From: an uncultured Clostridia bacterium
GTDB lineage: Bacteria; Bacillota; Clostridia; TANB77; CAG-508
DNA: 64,000 nt
Assembly: GCA_934122235.1 (NCBI GenBank)
Contig: CAKOWE010000001.1
Span: 1 to 64,000 of the forward strand
Direction of reading: 5' to 3'
Shown one piece after another: positions 8,902-18,727 of this stretch. Every line of letters starts with the position of its first letter. Positions within the stretch are counted from its first letter, which is position 1. The notes beneath the pieces were generated by a model that saw only the letters and a program-made list of their open reading frames with translations, made no database searches and had not been told where the DNA came from. Both the position numbers and the translations under genes were made by a program.

Positions 8902-10627
8902 ATTCAATAATAGGAGGCTTAAAGTTCTCAATTGCTTCTCTAAGCTTAGGGTGGTGTATTACAAAATGTATAGATGGGCTAGTATCTTTCGAAATCATAA
9001 CCCAATTTTTTTCTAGTGTAAGAACTTGAATATTTCTAAATGTACGTGTTGAACTTATGTTTAGTTTATAGTTTGATTTTTTCTTTTCATATTCTTTTGT
9101 TAGTTCTAGATGTTCTAAATAGTCATTATAAGTGTAATAAATTTTACCTTCATAAAAACTATATGCAAGTGAAAGATTAAGAGGGGATTTATTAAATTCT
9201 TCCTCAGAAAGTTTTTGAATATCATCTTCAAAAATATTGTTTTCTAATATAGTTTCAATTATTTGTCTTTGATTATTAACAGAAGCCATTATATCTTTTT
9301 TATCTTTTTCAGAAACTTCATTTCTTTTTAATATTTTTAAAAGTAATTCATCAGAAATGGTATTAATAGGTAAAGAATATAAAACTCTTTTTCTATTTCC
9401 TGGTATTGTTGCAGTTGAAGTTATAAATGCATTAAATGCATTTTTTGAATCAGATTTATAAATATCCATAAGTGGAGTTGCTTTATTAAGTAAATGTTTT
9501 GCTTTGGTTTTGTAATAGTCTACCTCAGGTTTGGAACTTGTTAAAGAATATTTACCATTACTATGATAACCATTTATGCATTCTCCAGTAAGTGCTACAG
9601 AACCAGAAACATAGTTTAAATGGCAATATACGTTGTTTGATGGTCCCTTTAAAAAATAGGGAGAAACTTGACCAGTCATGTAAATTGGTATCCAGCTTTC
9701 TAAGCCTAGCATCATTTCGTTGAATGGTCTATCAAGATTATGAATAATATTTAAATGTAATCCCTTTTTTAATGTAACGGCAATAGCAAACATCCATTTT
9801 TTACCAAAATCAACGTCTTGTGCCATATCTTCCATAGGCATATCACTACACATAAAAACAGAATCCATTGATTTAGATAACACAGTAGCTTTAAAAAAGT
9901 CGATTTCTCCTTTTTTCATTTCCTCTATACCATAATAAGACTTTGAACTAGATTTATAAAAAGGTACAAATGGCACTTTTATTTCGTCAAAATGTATAGC
10001 TTTTATATATTGTTCTAAATCGAATTCATCTAATTTATTTAAGAAATCATTAATATAATCATGAGAAGGAGTAACATTTGTAGAAAACCAATGTTTTAAT
10101 AGTTCGTAATATGTAGATTGATTACTTAATTTTTCTGCTTGGCAACCAATAAGTAGAGCAACGGCTTTTAAGTCACTTTCTGAGGTGTATTTAGTTACAA
10201 TAAAACTACATACACTATCTATAAAAAGTTGTGGTTTTGCAGGAATTAAACCACCTGTTCTAAGCCTAGAAATATAAGATGAATCATATCCTATTTTACG
10301 AGCTAGTTCTGCCATACTAATATTTAATGTAGTTACAAGGTCATTAAAGTTTTTTGATAATTGTTTTAAATCAATATGAATGTCATTTAGAGAGGTTGAA
10401 AGAGCTTTATACATTTCATCTCTAGTAATCTTAACTTGTTTATTTAAAGCCAATTTATATAAACCATCTACTAAAGAATTTAATTGCATACTTCTAATGT
10501 TAGGAGTTCTCTCTCCGTTACGATAACGACTAATAACGGTAGATGAAAGACCAGAAGAATCAGAAAGTTCTTTTGAAGAACAGTTTATTTGACTAATATA
10601 TTTATTTAATTGTTCATTAAAATTCAT
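8900..10627 (-). CDS. Large multi-HTH XRE-family regulator-like protein
   Basis: A 575-residue protein with at least two Cro/C1-type helix-turn-helix segments: near residues 15-45 (KELSDSSGLSSTVISRYRNG) and near residues 95-125 (SMAELARKIGYDSSYISRLRTGG). The remaining ~420 residues form a domain I do not recognise, with no membrane segment. The double HTH plus large sensor-like part suggests a transcriptional regulator, but the ligand is unknown. A perfect 11-bp inverted repeat just upstream, between this gene and a divergent sortase locus, is a candidate operator. Start ATG at 10627 is preceded by AGGTG. Convergent with clpB. Confidence 0.65.
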   Translation of the reverse strand: MNFNEQLNKYISQINCSSKELSDSSGLSSTVISRYRNGERTPNIRSMQLNSLVDGLYKLALNKQVKITRDEMYKALSTSLNDIHIDLKQLSKNFNDLVTTLNISMAELARKIGYDSSYISRLRTGGLIPAKPQLFIDSVCSFIVTKYTSESDLKAVALLIGCQAEKLSNQSTYYELLKHWFSTNVTPSHDYINDFLNKLDEFDLEQYIKAIHFDEIKVPFVPFYKSSSKSYYGIEEMKKGEIDFFKATVLSKSMDSVFMCSDMPMEDMAQDVDFGKKWMFAIAVTLKKGLHLNIIHNLDRPFNEMMLGLESWIPIYMTGQVSPYFLKGPSNNVYCHLNYVSGSVALTGECINGYHSNGKYSLTSSKPEVDYYKTKAKHLLNKATPLMDIYKSDSKNAFNAFITSTATIPGNRKRVLYSLPINTISDELLLKILKRNEVSEKDKKDIMASVNNQRQIIETILENNIFEDDIQKLSEEEFNKSPLNLSLAYSFYEGKIYYTYNDYLEHLELTKEYEKKKSNYKLNISSTRTFRNIQVLTLEKNWVMISKDTSPSIHFVIHHPKLREAIENFKPPIIE

Positions 10628-10697
10628 AAAATATCAACACCTATTATAAAAATTTTCAACTAATAATATATATTATATCACAATTATTTTGAAAGGC

Positions 10698-10731
10698 AAT
10701 TACCAAAAAAACAAATGATATTTTGGTAATT
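10698..10731. promoter_or_regulatory. Perfect 11-bp inverted repeat, candidate operator
   Basis: AATTACCAAAA (10698-10708) and TTTTGGTAATT (10721-10731) are exact reverse complements separated by 12 bases. The repeat lies in the divergent intergenic region between the XRE gene and the sortase locus and has no T tract in the right place for a terminator. A binding site for the neighbouring XRE protein is the natural guess. Confidence 0.5.
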
Positions 10732-10794
10732 TATAAAACTTATAAGCATTTTGTGCTATAATACACATAAAATAATTAATAAAAAGGTGTATAT

Positions 10795-10994
10795 ATGATA
10801 AAAAAATTAAATTTTTGTTATTGGCAATTATATTTTGGTTATTGATAAGCTCAATGTTTTTATTGACAATGAATAAAGCATGTGCTAAAAATGAAGTAAT
10901 ATTGAATGAGAGCGATTCAAATTTTGAACTTGGCTTAAATGAGATAAAAGTAGGACTTAATGATTTGAATTTTATATTCGAAAGGAAATGTTTA
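10795..10994 (+). other. Signal-peptide-like small ORF with a frame problem, upstream of sortase
   Basis: ATG at 10795 with an AAAAAGGTG site opens M-I-K-K-L-N-F and would stop after 17 codons. In the -1 frame the sequence continues as a convincing signal peptide (LLLAIIFWLLISSMFLL, then ACA-KNEV) and stays open into the sortase gene. A heptamer A-AAT-TTT sits exactly where the frames need to join. Options are -1 frameshifting, a lost base (pseudogene or error), or a TTG start at 10815 without a ribosome site. There is no CGG here, so it is different from the main recoding pattern. Confidence 0.35.
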
Positions 10995-11747
10995 ATGAAA
11001 AAAAATAAAAAAAGAATAATTATAAATTGTATAATATATTTAATATTAATTTGTATATTAATATATTCAAGTAGTAAAATTTTTGTATGGTATAAAGATA
11101 ATAAAAATACTAAAGAAATTGAAGAAAAAATTAATGAATCAGTAACAGTTGAAAAAAATGAACAAAATCAAGAAGAGTATAATGTGGATTTTACTAAATT
11201 AAAAGCTCAAAACAATGAAACTGTTGCTTGGCTTAAAGTTAATAATACAAATATTGAATATCCTGTAGTAAAAGCTAAAGACAATGATTTTTATTTAACA
11301 CGAAGTTTTGATAAAAGCAATAATTCTGTTGGTTGGATTTTTGCTGACTACAAAAATAAATTTGATGGTACAGATAAAAATATTGTAGTATATGGACACA
11401 ATAGAAGAGATGGATCAATGTTTGGAACTTTAAAAAATATTTTACAACCGGACTGGTATAATAACGAAGATAATTTAAATGTTATGTTTAATGTTGAAAA
11501 TGAAAATTGTATTTACAGAGTATTTTCAGTTTATCAAATAGAAAAGGAAGATTATTATATTACTACAAATTTCAATAATAATGATGAATTTGAAATTTTT
11601 TTGAAAACTATAAAGAAAAGAAGTATAAAAGATTTTGGAATAGAAGTTTCTAAAGATGATACTATTTTAACATTATCAACATGTGCTAATAATAACAAAT
11701 ATAGAGTAGTTCTTCATGCTAAAAAAATACAAAATGCAAATAATTAA
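10995..11747 (+). CDS. srtB: Class B sortase
   Basis: A 250-residue membrane-anchored transpeptidase with one N-terminal membrane segment (about residues 8-30) and a class B sortase domain. The catalytic residues are visible: His in VYGHNRRDGSMFG, Cys in LTLSTC and the Arg in NKYRVVLHA near the C-terminus. It attaches secreted proteins to the cell wall by cutting a sorting motif. The ATG at 10995 has an AAAGGA site at good spacing, so I prefer it to the in-frame extension reaching back to 10815. No obvious substrate gene lies next to it, unless the small secreted ORF just upstream is one. Confidence 0.88.
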   Translation: MKKNKKRIIINCIIYLILICILIYSSSKIFVWYKDNKNTKEIEEKINESVTVEKNEQNQEEYNVDFTKLKAQNNETVAWLKVNNTNIEYPVVKAKDNDFYLTRSFDKSNNSVGWIFADYKNKFDGTDKNIVVYGHNRRDGSMFGTLKNILQPDWYNNEDNLNVMFNVENENCIYRVFSVYQIEKEDYYITTNFNNNDEFEIFLKTIKKRSIKDFGIEVSKDDTILTLSTCANNNKYRVVLHAKKIQNANN

Positions 11748-11752
11748 ATTGT

Positions 11753-11794
11753 AAAATATACCTTTGTTAAAAAATAATGAGGGTGTATTTTTTT
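11753..11794 (+). terminator. Probable terminator of the sortase transcript
   Basis: AATATACCTT pairs with AGGGTGTATT, including G-T pairs, followed by a T tract. Confidence 0.55.
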
Positions 11795-11906
11795 ATTATA
11801 AAATAATATGCAAATGATAGATTATATGATACAATACTATTGTGGATAAATTTAGTAATATTGCTTTATTTATGTTTGATAAAATAATAAGAATGTGGGG
11901 AAAAAT

Positions 11907-12593
11907 ATGAAAAATTTTGGAAATGTAATATGGGGAATTTTTTTAATTATATTTGGGTTAATTTTAGGAGGAAATGCATTAGGAATAACTAATATAAATA
12001 TTTTTTTTGATGGATGGTGGACTTTATTTATTATACTTCCATGTTTTAGAGGATTATTTATAGAAGAAGAAAAAACTGGAAGTGTTATAGGATTATTTGT
12101 AGGTATTATATTGTTACTATGTTGTCAAAATGTATTGAATTTCGATATTGTTTGGAAATTAGTATTTCCAGTAAGTTTGATTATAATAGGAATATCATTT
12201 ATATTTAAAGATACATTCAGTCCCAAAATAAAAGATGAAATAAAAAAGTTAAATGAGAATAGATTAAATGATAATAAATATAGAGCAATTTTTTCTGGTC
12301 AGGAAATAAAGTTTGATGGAGAAAAGTTTAATGAAGCAGATTTAACTACAATATTTGGTGGAATAGAATGCGATTTAAGGAATGCTGTAATTGAAAGAGA
12401 TGTTTTAATTAATACATTTAGCTTGTTTGGTGGAATAGACATTTTTGTGCCTCAGAATGTCAAAGTAAAAATAAAATCATCATCAATTTTTGGTGGAGTA
12501 GATAAAAAGAGAGTGGTTAATTTAGAGCAATCAGATAGTCATACAATTTATATAAATGCAACTTGTATATTTGGAGGTGTGGATATAAAATAA
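11907..12593 (+). CDS. LiaF-like membrane protein with repeated FGG beta-solenoid C-terminus
   Basis: A 228-residue protein with about four membrane helices in its first 110 residues and a soluble C-terminal domain carrying the repeated pattern IFGGIECDL, LFGGIDIFVP, IFGGVDKK and IFGGVDIK. This is the LiaF/cell-wall-active-antibiotic-response C-terminal type, which in Bacillus restrains a cell-envelope stress two-component system. No histidine kinase or regulator lies beside it here, so that role is uncertain. I start at ATG 11907, preceded by GTGGGGA; a GTG at 11895 is in frame but lacks a site. Confidence 0.75.
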   Translation: MKNFGNVIWGIFLIIFGLILGGNALGITNINIFFDGWWTLFIILPCFRGLFIEEEKTGSVIGLFVGIILLLCCQNVLNFDIVWKLVFPVSLIIIGISFIFKDTFSPKIKDEIKKLNENRLNDNKYRAIFSGQEIKFDGEKFNEADLTTIFGGIECDLRNAVIERDVLINTFSLFGGIDIFVPQNVKVKIKSSSIFGGVDKKRVVNLEQSDSHTIYINATCIFGGVDIK

Positions 12594-12658
12594 TAATTCG
12601 TAAAAAGTTTAGTAACAGAAATTAATAAAAAATATTGTTTATTATAAGGAGTGATAAA

Positions 12659-13775
12659 GTGATAGAACTAGAAGAAAATAAACAGAAAATACAGTTAATG
12701 AAAGAAAAATTAGAATCAATAGGTGATTCACTTTGACTTAGATAAAATAGAAACAAGAATACAAGAATTAGATAAATTAATGCAAAGTAATGATTTTTGG
12801 AGTGATACTAAAAAATCTAGTGAAGTATTAACTGAAAGCAAAAGATTAAAAGATAAGTTAGAAAATTATAATAAATTAAGACAAGATATTCAAAATATGC
12901 AAGATTTGAATGAGTTATTACTAAACGAGAATGATGAAGAAATGTCTTATGAGGTTTTAAAAGATACAACTAAATTAGAAAAAAAAATAGAAACGTTAGA
13001 AATAGATACATTATTATCAGAAAAGTATGATAGAAATAATGCAATATTTACTCTTCACCCTGGGGCAGGAGGAACAGAATCACAAGATTGGGCAGAGATG
13101 TTGTATAGAATGTATTGTAAATGGGCAAATTCCAAAGGCTTTAAAGTAAAAGAATTAGACTATTTAGAAGGCGAAGAGGCAGGATTAAAAAGTGTAACTG
13201 CATTAGTAGAGGGAGAAAATGCGTATGGGTATTTAAAAGGTGAAATGGGAGTGCATAGATTAGTTAGAATATCACCATTTGATGCAGGTGGAAGAAGGCA
13301 CACTTCATTTGCTTCTATGGAAGTTTTGCCAGAAATAACAGATGATGTAGCAATAGATATAAATCCAGAAGATGTCAGAATTGATACATATAGAGCATCT
13401 GGGGCTGGTGGACAGCATATAAATAAAACAGATTCTGCTGTAAGAATAACACACTTGCCAACTAATATTGTAGTTAGTTGCCAATCTGAAAGATCACAAA
13501 TTCAAAACAAAGAAACTGCAATGAGAATGCTAAAATCAAAATTATTAGACTTAAAAGAAAAAGAACAGAAAGAAAAAATAGAAGATTTAAAAGGCGAGAA
13601 AAAAGATATTGCATGGGGGAGTCAAATACGCTCTTATGTATTTTGCCCATACACTATGGTAAAAGATCATAGAACTAATTACGAAGTAGGAAATGTTGAA
13701 GGTGTTATGAATGGGGATTTAGACGGATTTATAGAAAGCTATTTAAAATATAAAAAACAAAATAATAAAGTGTAA
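12659..13775 (+). CDS. prfB: Peptide chain release factor 2, with programmed +1 frameshift
   Basis: A 371-residue RF2, the factor that recognises UGA and UAA stop codons. The first 25 codons (GTG 12659, behind AAGGAG) end at an in-frame TGA at 12734; a +1 shift at CTT-TGA-C joins the main frame, as in most bacterial prfB genes. An SD-like AGGTGA lies just upstream of the shift site. The main frame shows the catalytic GGQ loop (SGAGGQHINKTDSAV near residue 245) and the family-length C-terminus. Low RF2 favours the shift, giving autoregulation. The intact site shows that UGA is a real stop codon here. Confidence 0.97.
12731..12737 (+). promoter_or_regulatory. prfB: prfB +1 recoding site (CTT TGA C)
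   Basis: CTT codon followed by an in-frame TGA and C; the shifted frame reads GAC at 12735. AGGTGA, an internal SD-like element, lies shortly before. This is the classical RF2 site and the reference case for comparing the CGG sites. Confidence 0.97.
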
Positions 13776-13835
13776 TACAAACAAACTTCTCTAAATATAA
13801 TTATATAAAATATAATTATGAAGGGGAGTTTTTTT

Positions 13836-14550
13836 GTGATTGTATTAAGAGGAAAAAGAATATTGTTTGTAGTTATGTGTATTGTAGCATCAATAGGTTT
13901 TATAAATATATATGGAAGTATGAAAAAAGAAATTACAGTTCCAACGGTATCCTTACCTGTTAGCAATAAGGTAATAGTATTAGATGCTGGACATCGGAAG
14001 TCCTGATGGAGGTGCAGAAAGTGCAAATGGTATTCATGAAGATGATATAAATTTAAGCATAACTTTGAAAGTACAGTCATTACTAGAACAAAGTGGAGCA
14101 ACTGTAATATTAACAAGATCAGATGAAAATGGTATATATGATTTAGATAAAAATACACTACGAGAAAAGAAAGTATCAGATATAAAAAACAGAGTAAAAA
14201 TAGGAAACGAATCCAATGCAGATATATTTATATCAATTCATTTAAATAAAATACCACAAGGTCAGTATTGGGGTTGGCAAACTTTTTATAGAAAAAATGA
14301 TGAGGAAAGTAAAAAAATAGCAGATAGTATTCAAAATTCATTAAAGACTACAATACAAAAAGAAAATGATAGAGTAGCATTAGGAATAGATAATATTTAT
14401 ATAGTAAAAAATGTTACTATACCAATAGGAATTGTAGAATGTGGCTTTTTGTCAAATCCAGAAGAGGAACAATTATTACAACAAGATGAATATCAAGATA
14501 AATTGGCATGGGGAATTTATACAGGAATAATGGATTATTTTTATAATTAA
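13836..14550 (+). CDS. cwlD: N-acetylmuramoyl-L-alanine amidase (CwlD type), split by a CGG frame change
   Basis: A 237-residue amidase_3 protein with one N-terminal membrane anchor (about residues 6-24). It cleaves the stem peptide from muramic acid; CwlD does this in forming spore-cortex muramic lactam. Zinc ligands and catalytic residues appear as LDAGH (His), the Glu in GIHEDD, SIHLN (His) and GIVECGF (Glu). The frame breaks exactly inside the first motif: LDAGH, then CGG at 13995. Skipping the C gives LDAGHGSPDGG, the normal family motif; without the shift a TGA follows two codons later. The start GTG 13836 follows AAGGGGAG; an in-frame ATG lies at 13818. It follows prfB by 60 bases. Confidence 0.88.
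13995..13997 (+). promoter_or_regulatory. CGG +1 recoding site in cwlD (CAT CGG A)
   Basis: Zero-frame codon 54 is CGG after CAT. Dropping its C yields GGA, the Gly of the LDAGHG motif. No SD-like element precedes it, and re-pairing of the P-site tRNA at ATC is implausible. Confidence 0.85.
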
Positions 14551-14555
14551 ATAAA

Positions 14556-14594
14556 AAACAAACTCAGCTTAAAAAAGGCTGAGTTCTGTTTTTT
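14556..14594 (+). terminator. Terminator of cwlD
   Basis: AACTCAGC/GCTGAGTT stem around an A-rich loop, then about nine Ts. Confidence 0.88.
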
Positions 14595-14595
14595 T

Positions 14596-14859
14596 TTAGT
14601 CCGATATTCGAGAAACAGAATAGCAGTAATAGCTATCATCGGATTTTTTTGCATAAACGTGAATCTTGAACGGATCCAGGGTGTTAATGTCGCCATTGAA
14701 CTTAATTACGTTTGCAGGAAGCTTTGTTTCTGAATGGACATTGAGCATGCAGGAGTTGAAACCAAGTTCTTCTGCACGCTGTGAAACACGGCGAAAAAAT
14801 GGAAGAATGTCTTCTACGTAATACCGCATTTCTTTTGCCTTTGGTTGATTCATTTTCAT
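14596..14859 (-). CDS. GC-rich small ORF of unknown function
   Basis: An 87-residue hydrophilic protein (calculated start ATG 14859; a second ATG lies two codons downstream, both behind AAGGAGG). It has no membrane segment and no motif I recognise. Composition is clearly different from its neighbours: much higher GC, with CGC, CGT, CTG, GCC and ACG codons that are scarce in native genes. The upstream region is AT-rich and native-looking, with a plausible promoter (TTGATA, then TATAAT, read on the minus strand). It sits alone between cwlD and smc. Probably horizontally acquired. It contains no in-frame CGG. Confidence 0.6.
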   Translation of the reverse strand: MKMNQPKAKEMRYYVEDILPFFRRVSQRAEELGFNSCMLNVHSETKLPANVIKFNGDINTLDPFKIHVYAKKSDDSYYCYSVSRISD

Positions 14860-15114
14860 GAGATCCTCCTTAAAACAATTAGACCAGGCTTAAAATTGTT
14901 AAGTCTTATAGGTCTTTAACTAAAAGGTATAAAATAATTATACTACATTTTATCAACAAAATCAATTTTTATAATAAAGTAAATAGTTTGTAAACACATA
15001 CGTTAAACAACAAAAAAATCTTGCAAAATATGTTTTTTTAATATATGATAATAGCATATTTTGTAAAAATTGAGAGAAAGTTTTACCATAATAAAAAAGA
15101 GAGAGTTGATATAC

Positions 15115-18100
15115 GTGTATTTGAAAAGAATGGAATTACAAGGGTTTAAATCTTTTGCAGATAAAACTACATTAGAATTTATGCCAGGAATAACTTCTGT
15201 AATAGGTCCTAATGGCTCAGGAAAGAGTAATATATCTGATGCTATTCGTTGGGTTTTAGGAGAGCAAAGTATGAAATCATTAAGAGGATCAAAATCAGAA
15301 GATGTAATATTTGCAGGAACCCAAAGTAGAAAATCTTTAGGCTTTGCAGAGGTATCTATTGTTATAGATAATACTGATGGAAAATTACCGATAGAATATT
15401 CAGAAGTTACAGTAACAAGAAGATTATATAGAAGTGGTGAAACTGGATATTTTATTAATAAAGCACCATGCAGATTAAAAGATATATTAGAATTATTTAT
15501 GGATACTGGAATCGGAAAAGACGGCTACTCAATAATAGGACAAGGCAAAATAGATGAAATTTTGAGCAATAAATCAGAAGATAGAAGAAATATATTTGAA
15601 GAGGCAGCAGGTATTGTAAAATACAGGGTACGTAAAGTTGAGTCTGAAAAAAAGCTAGAACAAACTAAAGTAAATTTGTTAAGAATAAATGATATATTAT
15701 CAGAAATAGAAGGAAATATTGAACCTTTAAAAATACAAGCAGATAAGGCAAAAAAATTTTTAGATTTAAGAGAAGAGTTAAAAAGTATAGAAATAGGGTT
15801 ATTTTTATATAACATAGACACATATAAACAAAAAATAGAAGAAGTTACAAAAGATATAGAGATAATGAATAACCAGAAATCTGAAGAAGAAAATGCATTA
15901 GAAAACAAGCAAGAGTTAAAAGAAAAACTAAAATTAGAACTGGATGAATTAATAAATAAAATAGAAGAAATGCAAAATTTATCTTTTGAAAGTACAAACA
16001 GAATAGAAAAATTGAATTCTGAGATAAATGTAGCTCAAAGCAGAATATCAAATAATGAAGAAAATTATGGTAGATATGCTTTAGAAATAGAAGAAATTAA
16101 TGAGAGAATAAAAAAACTAGAAGAAGAAAAAGAGACAAAAATACAAAAGAAAACAAATTTATTTTCAAATAGAGAAAAATTTCAAAAGGAGTTAGAAGAA
16201 AAAGAAACTGCTTTAGCAGAAATTTCATCTAAGTTAACTGAGCAAGAAACAAAAATTGAAGAAAAGAAGAAGGTTGTGCAAAATAATATTGATATAAAAT
16301 ATGAAAAATTATCAGATATCAATACACAAAAAATCAATTATGAGAATTATGAAAAACGTGAAGCAACTGTAAAAACAGAAACACAAGTTACAATTTCAGA
16401 GTTAGATCAAAATAGATTAAGTAAAGAAGAAATATCTAAAGGATTTTATGAAATAGAAGGCAAGAAAAATAATCTAACTAAACAATTAAACGAGAATACT
16501 AAAGAGATAGAATTAATAAATAAAAAAATAGAAGAATATGATAATACTATTAATGATTTGTTGTCAGAAAGCAGAATAAAAGAATCAAGATTAAAATTTT
16601 TAATTGAAACTGAAAAAGAAAAAGAAGGATATACAAAATCTGTAAAATCATTACTACTAGCTTGCGAAAAAGATTCCGATTTAAATAGAGGAGTACATGG
16701 AGTTTTAGCAAACTTAATATCTGCACCAAAGGAATATGAAACTGCAATTGAGTTTGCATTAGGTGCAGTTCTACAAAATATAGTAACAGAAAAAGAAGAA
16801 GATGCTAAAAAATTAGTTGAACATTTGAGAAAATATAACTTAGGTAGAGCATCATTTTTGCCAATATCTTCAGTAAAAGGTAAAAAATTAGATAAACTAA
16901 TAAAAAATTCACTAAGTGGTGTAATTGGGATTGCAGCTGATTTAGTAAATTACGATAAAAAATATGATGGAATAGTTCAAAACTTGTTAGGAAGAACTGT
17001 AATTGTAGATACAATGGATACAGGAATTGTATTAGCAAAACAAAATGGATATTCTTTTAAAATAGTTACACTAAGGGGAGATATAATTAATCCATCTGGA
17101 GCAATATCTGGAGGTTCAGTTGCAACTAAGACTGTAAGTATATTAGGTAGAACAAATGAAATTGAAAGTTTGGAAAAGAATTTAAAACAGATAGAGGAAA
17201 AACTACAAAAAATAAAATTAGACAAGCAAGAATACTTATCTAAAAATGAAAATATAATAGGTAAAACAAAAGAATTAGAAAAACAACTACAAGAAATAGA
17301 CATTGTATATGCGACAGAGCATCAAAAGGTTGTATTTGTAGAACAAAATGTTTTGAAATTGGAAGTTAAACTTGCTTCATTAAAAGAAGAAGCAAAAGAG
17401 TTACAATTAAAGAAAGAAGAAAGTTTAAAATTAAGAGAGCAAATAGAACAAGAAGTTTCAAAGATAGATAAGGAAAATGATGAATTAAATATAGAAATAA
17501 AAAGTTTTGCGGATATAAATTCAGATAATCAAAAATATGTTGATGATTTAAATTTTGATATTACTAACTTGAAAATTTCTGTATCTTCTTTTGATGAAAG
17601 CGAAAGTTCAATCGATGAAATGGTAGAAAGAATAAATGAAGATATAAAAAATAATAAGATAAGTATAGAAAACAAGATAGCAGATAGAGAAAAAATAGTT
17701 GAAGATAATAATGAATTAAAAATAAAAATAGAACAAATAACTCAAGAAATAGAAAAAGTGAAATTAGATGTAGAAACAAGTGGCAGTAAAGTTGAAGAGT
17801 TAAAAAATTTAAGAATAGAGAAAAATAAAAAATTAGAAAATACAGAAGGTAGTATAAAAGAACAATTAAAAATAATAGAAGATTTAAAAGAACAATGTTC
17901 TAAACTGGAATTGAAAAAATCTAAGACAGATATAGAATTAGAACAAGTTATAAATAAAATGTGGGAAGAATATGAAGTAACTCCAAATAATGCGAAAGAA
18001 TATGAAAAACCAAGTAATGTTACTTTAGTAACTAAAAAAGTAAATGAATTAAGAAATGATATTAAAGCATTAGGCAGTATAAATGTTGATTCTATAGAAG

Positions 18101-18663
18101 AGTATAAACAAACTAAAGAAAGATACGATTTCATATGTGAACAAAGATTAGACTTAGAAAATACAAGCTCAAAATTAAAAAAAGTTATACAAGAAATGAC
18201 TAATATTATGAAAGAGCAATTTTCAAAGCAGTTTAAAATAATAAATAAAAACTTTGGTGAAGTATTTAAAGAATTATTTGGTGGAGGTAAAGCTGAATTA
18301 AAATTACTTGATGAAGATAATATTTTAGAGTGTGGAATAGACATAGAAGTTCAACCACCAGGAAAAAAATTGCAGAATATGATGTTGTTATCTGGAGGAG
18401 AAAGAGCTTTTACTGCAATAGCTTTATTATTTGCTATATTAAAAATTAACCCATCACCATTCTGTGTATTAGACGAAATTGAAGCAGCACTTGATGATGT
18501 AAATGTATATAGATATGCAGAATATTTAAAGAAATTTACAACCCATACACAATTTTTAGTAATAACACATAGAAAAGGAACGATGGAAGCGGCAGATACT
18601 GTTTACGGAGTAACAATGGAAGAAAATGGAATAAGTAAGTTATTGTCAATGAAATTAAAGTAA
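15115..18663 (+). CDS. smc: Chromosome segregation ATPase SMC
   Basis: An 1182-residue condensin subunit that compacts and helps separate replicated chromosomes, acting with ScpA/ScpB. It starts YLKRMELQGFKSFADKT, has Walker A GPNGSGKSN near residue 33, two long antiparallel coiled coils (about 170-500 and 670-1010), a hinge domain between them (about 515-650) and the C-terminal ATPase half with signature LLSGGERAFTA and Walker B FCVLDEIEAALDD. Start GTG 15115 fits the family N-terminus; an earlier in-frame start at 15070 would add 15 unrelated residues. Full length, no in-frame CGG in nearly 1,200 codons. Confidence 0.96.
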   Translation: MYLKRMELQGFKSFADKTTLEFMPGITSVIGPNGSGKSNISDAIRWVLGEQSMKSLRGSKSEDVIFAGTQSRKSLGFAEVSIVIDNTDGKLPIEYSEVTVTRRLYRSGETGYFINKAPCRLKDILELFMDTGIGKDGYSIIGQGKIDEILSNKSEDRRNIFEEAAGIVKYRVRKVESEKKLEQTKVNLLRINDILSEIEGNIEPLKIQADKAKKFLDLREELKSIEIGLFLYNIDTYKQKIEEVTKDIEIMNNQKSEEENALENKQELKEKLKLELDELINKIEEMQNLSFESTNRIEKLNSEINVAQSRISNNEENYGRYALEIEEINERIKKLEEEKETKIQKKTNLFSNREKFQKELEEKETALAEISSKLTEQETKIEEKKKVVQNNIDIKYEKLSDINTQKINYENYEKREATVKTETQVTISELDQNRLSKEEISKGFYEIEGKKNNLTKQLNENTKEIELINKKIEEYDNTINDLLSESRIKESRLKFLIETEKEKEGYTKSVKSLLLACEKDSDLNRGVHGVLANLISAPKEYETAIEFALGAVLQNIVTEKEEDAKKLVEHLRKYNLGRASFLPISSVKGKKLDKLIKNSLSGVIGIAADLVNYDKKYDGIVQNLLGRTVIVDTMDTGIVLAKQNGYSFKIVTLRGDIINPSGAISGGSVATKTVSILGRTNEIESLEKNLKQIEEKLQKIKLDKQEYLSKNENIIGKTKELEKQLQEIDIVYATEHQKVVFVEQNVLKLEVKLASLKEEAKELQLKKEESLKLREQIEQEVSKIDKENDELNIEIKSFADINSDNQKYVDDLNFDITNLKISVSSFDESESSIDEMVERINEDIKNNKISIENKIADREKIVEDNNELKIKIEQITQEIEKVKLDVETSGSKVEELKNLRIEKNKKLENTEGSIKEQLKIIEDLKEQCSKLELKKSKTDIELEQVINKMWEEYEVTPNNAKEYEKPSNVTLVTKKVNELRNDIKALGSINVDSIEEYKQTKERYDFICEQRLDLENTSSKLKKVIQEMTNIMKEQFSKQFKIINKNFGEVFKELFGGGKAELKLLDEDNILECGIDIEVQPPGKKLQNMMLLSGGERAFTAIALLFAILKINPSPFCVLDEIEAALDDVNVYRYAEYLKKFTTHTQFLVITHRKGTMEAADTVYGVTMEENGISKLLSMKLK

Positions 18664-18674
18664 TAAAAATAGCA

Positions 18675-18703
18675 AAAAGGCCAGTTGAAAACTGACCTTT
18701 TTA
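18675..18703 (+). terminator. Terminator of smc
   Basis: AAAAAGGCCAGTT pairs with AACTGACCTTTTT (one mismatch) with a short loop and T tract. Confidence 0.85.
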
Positions 18704-18727
18704 CTATTAGTCTAATAAAGTGACTGG

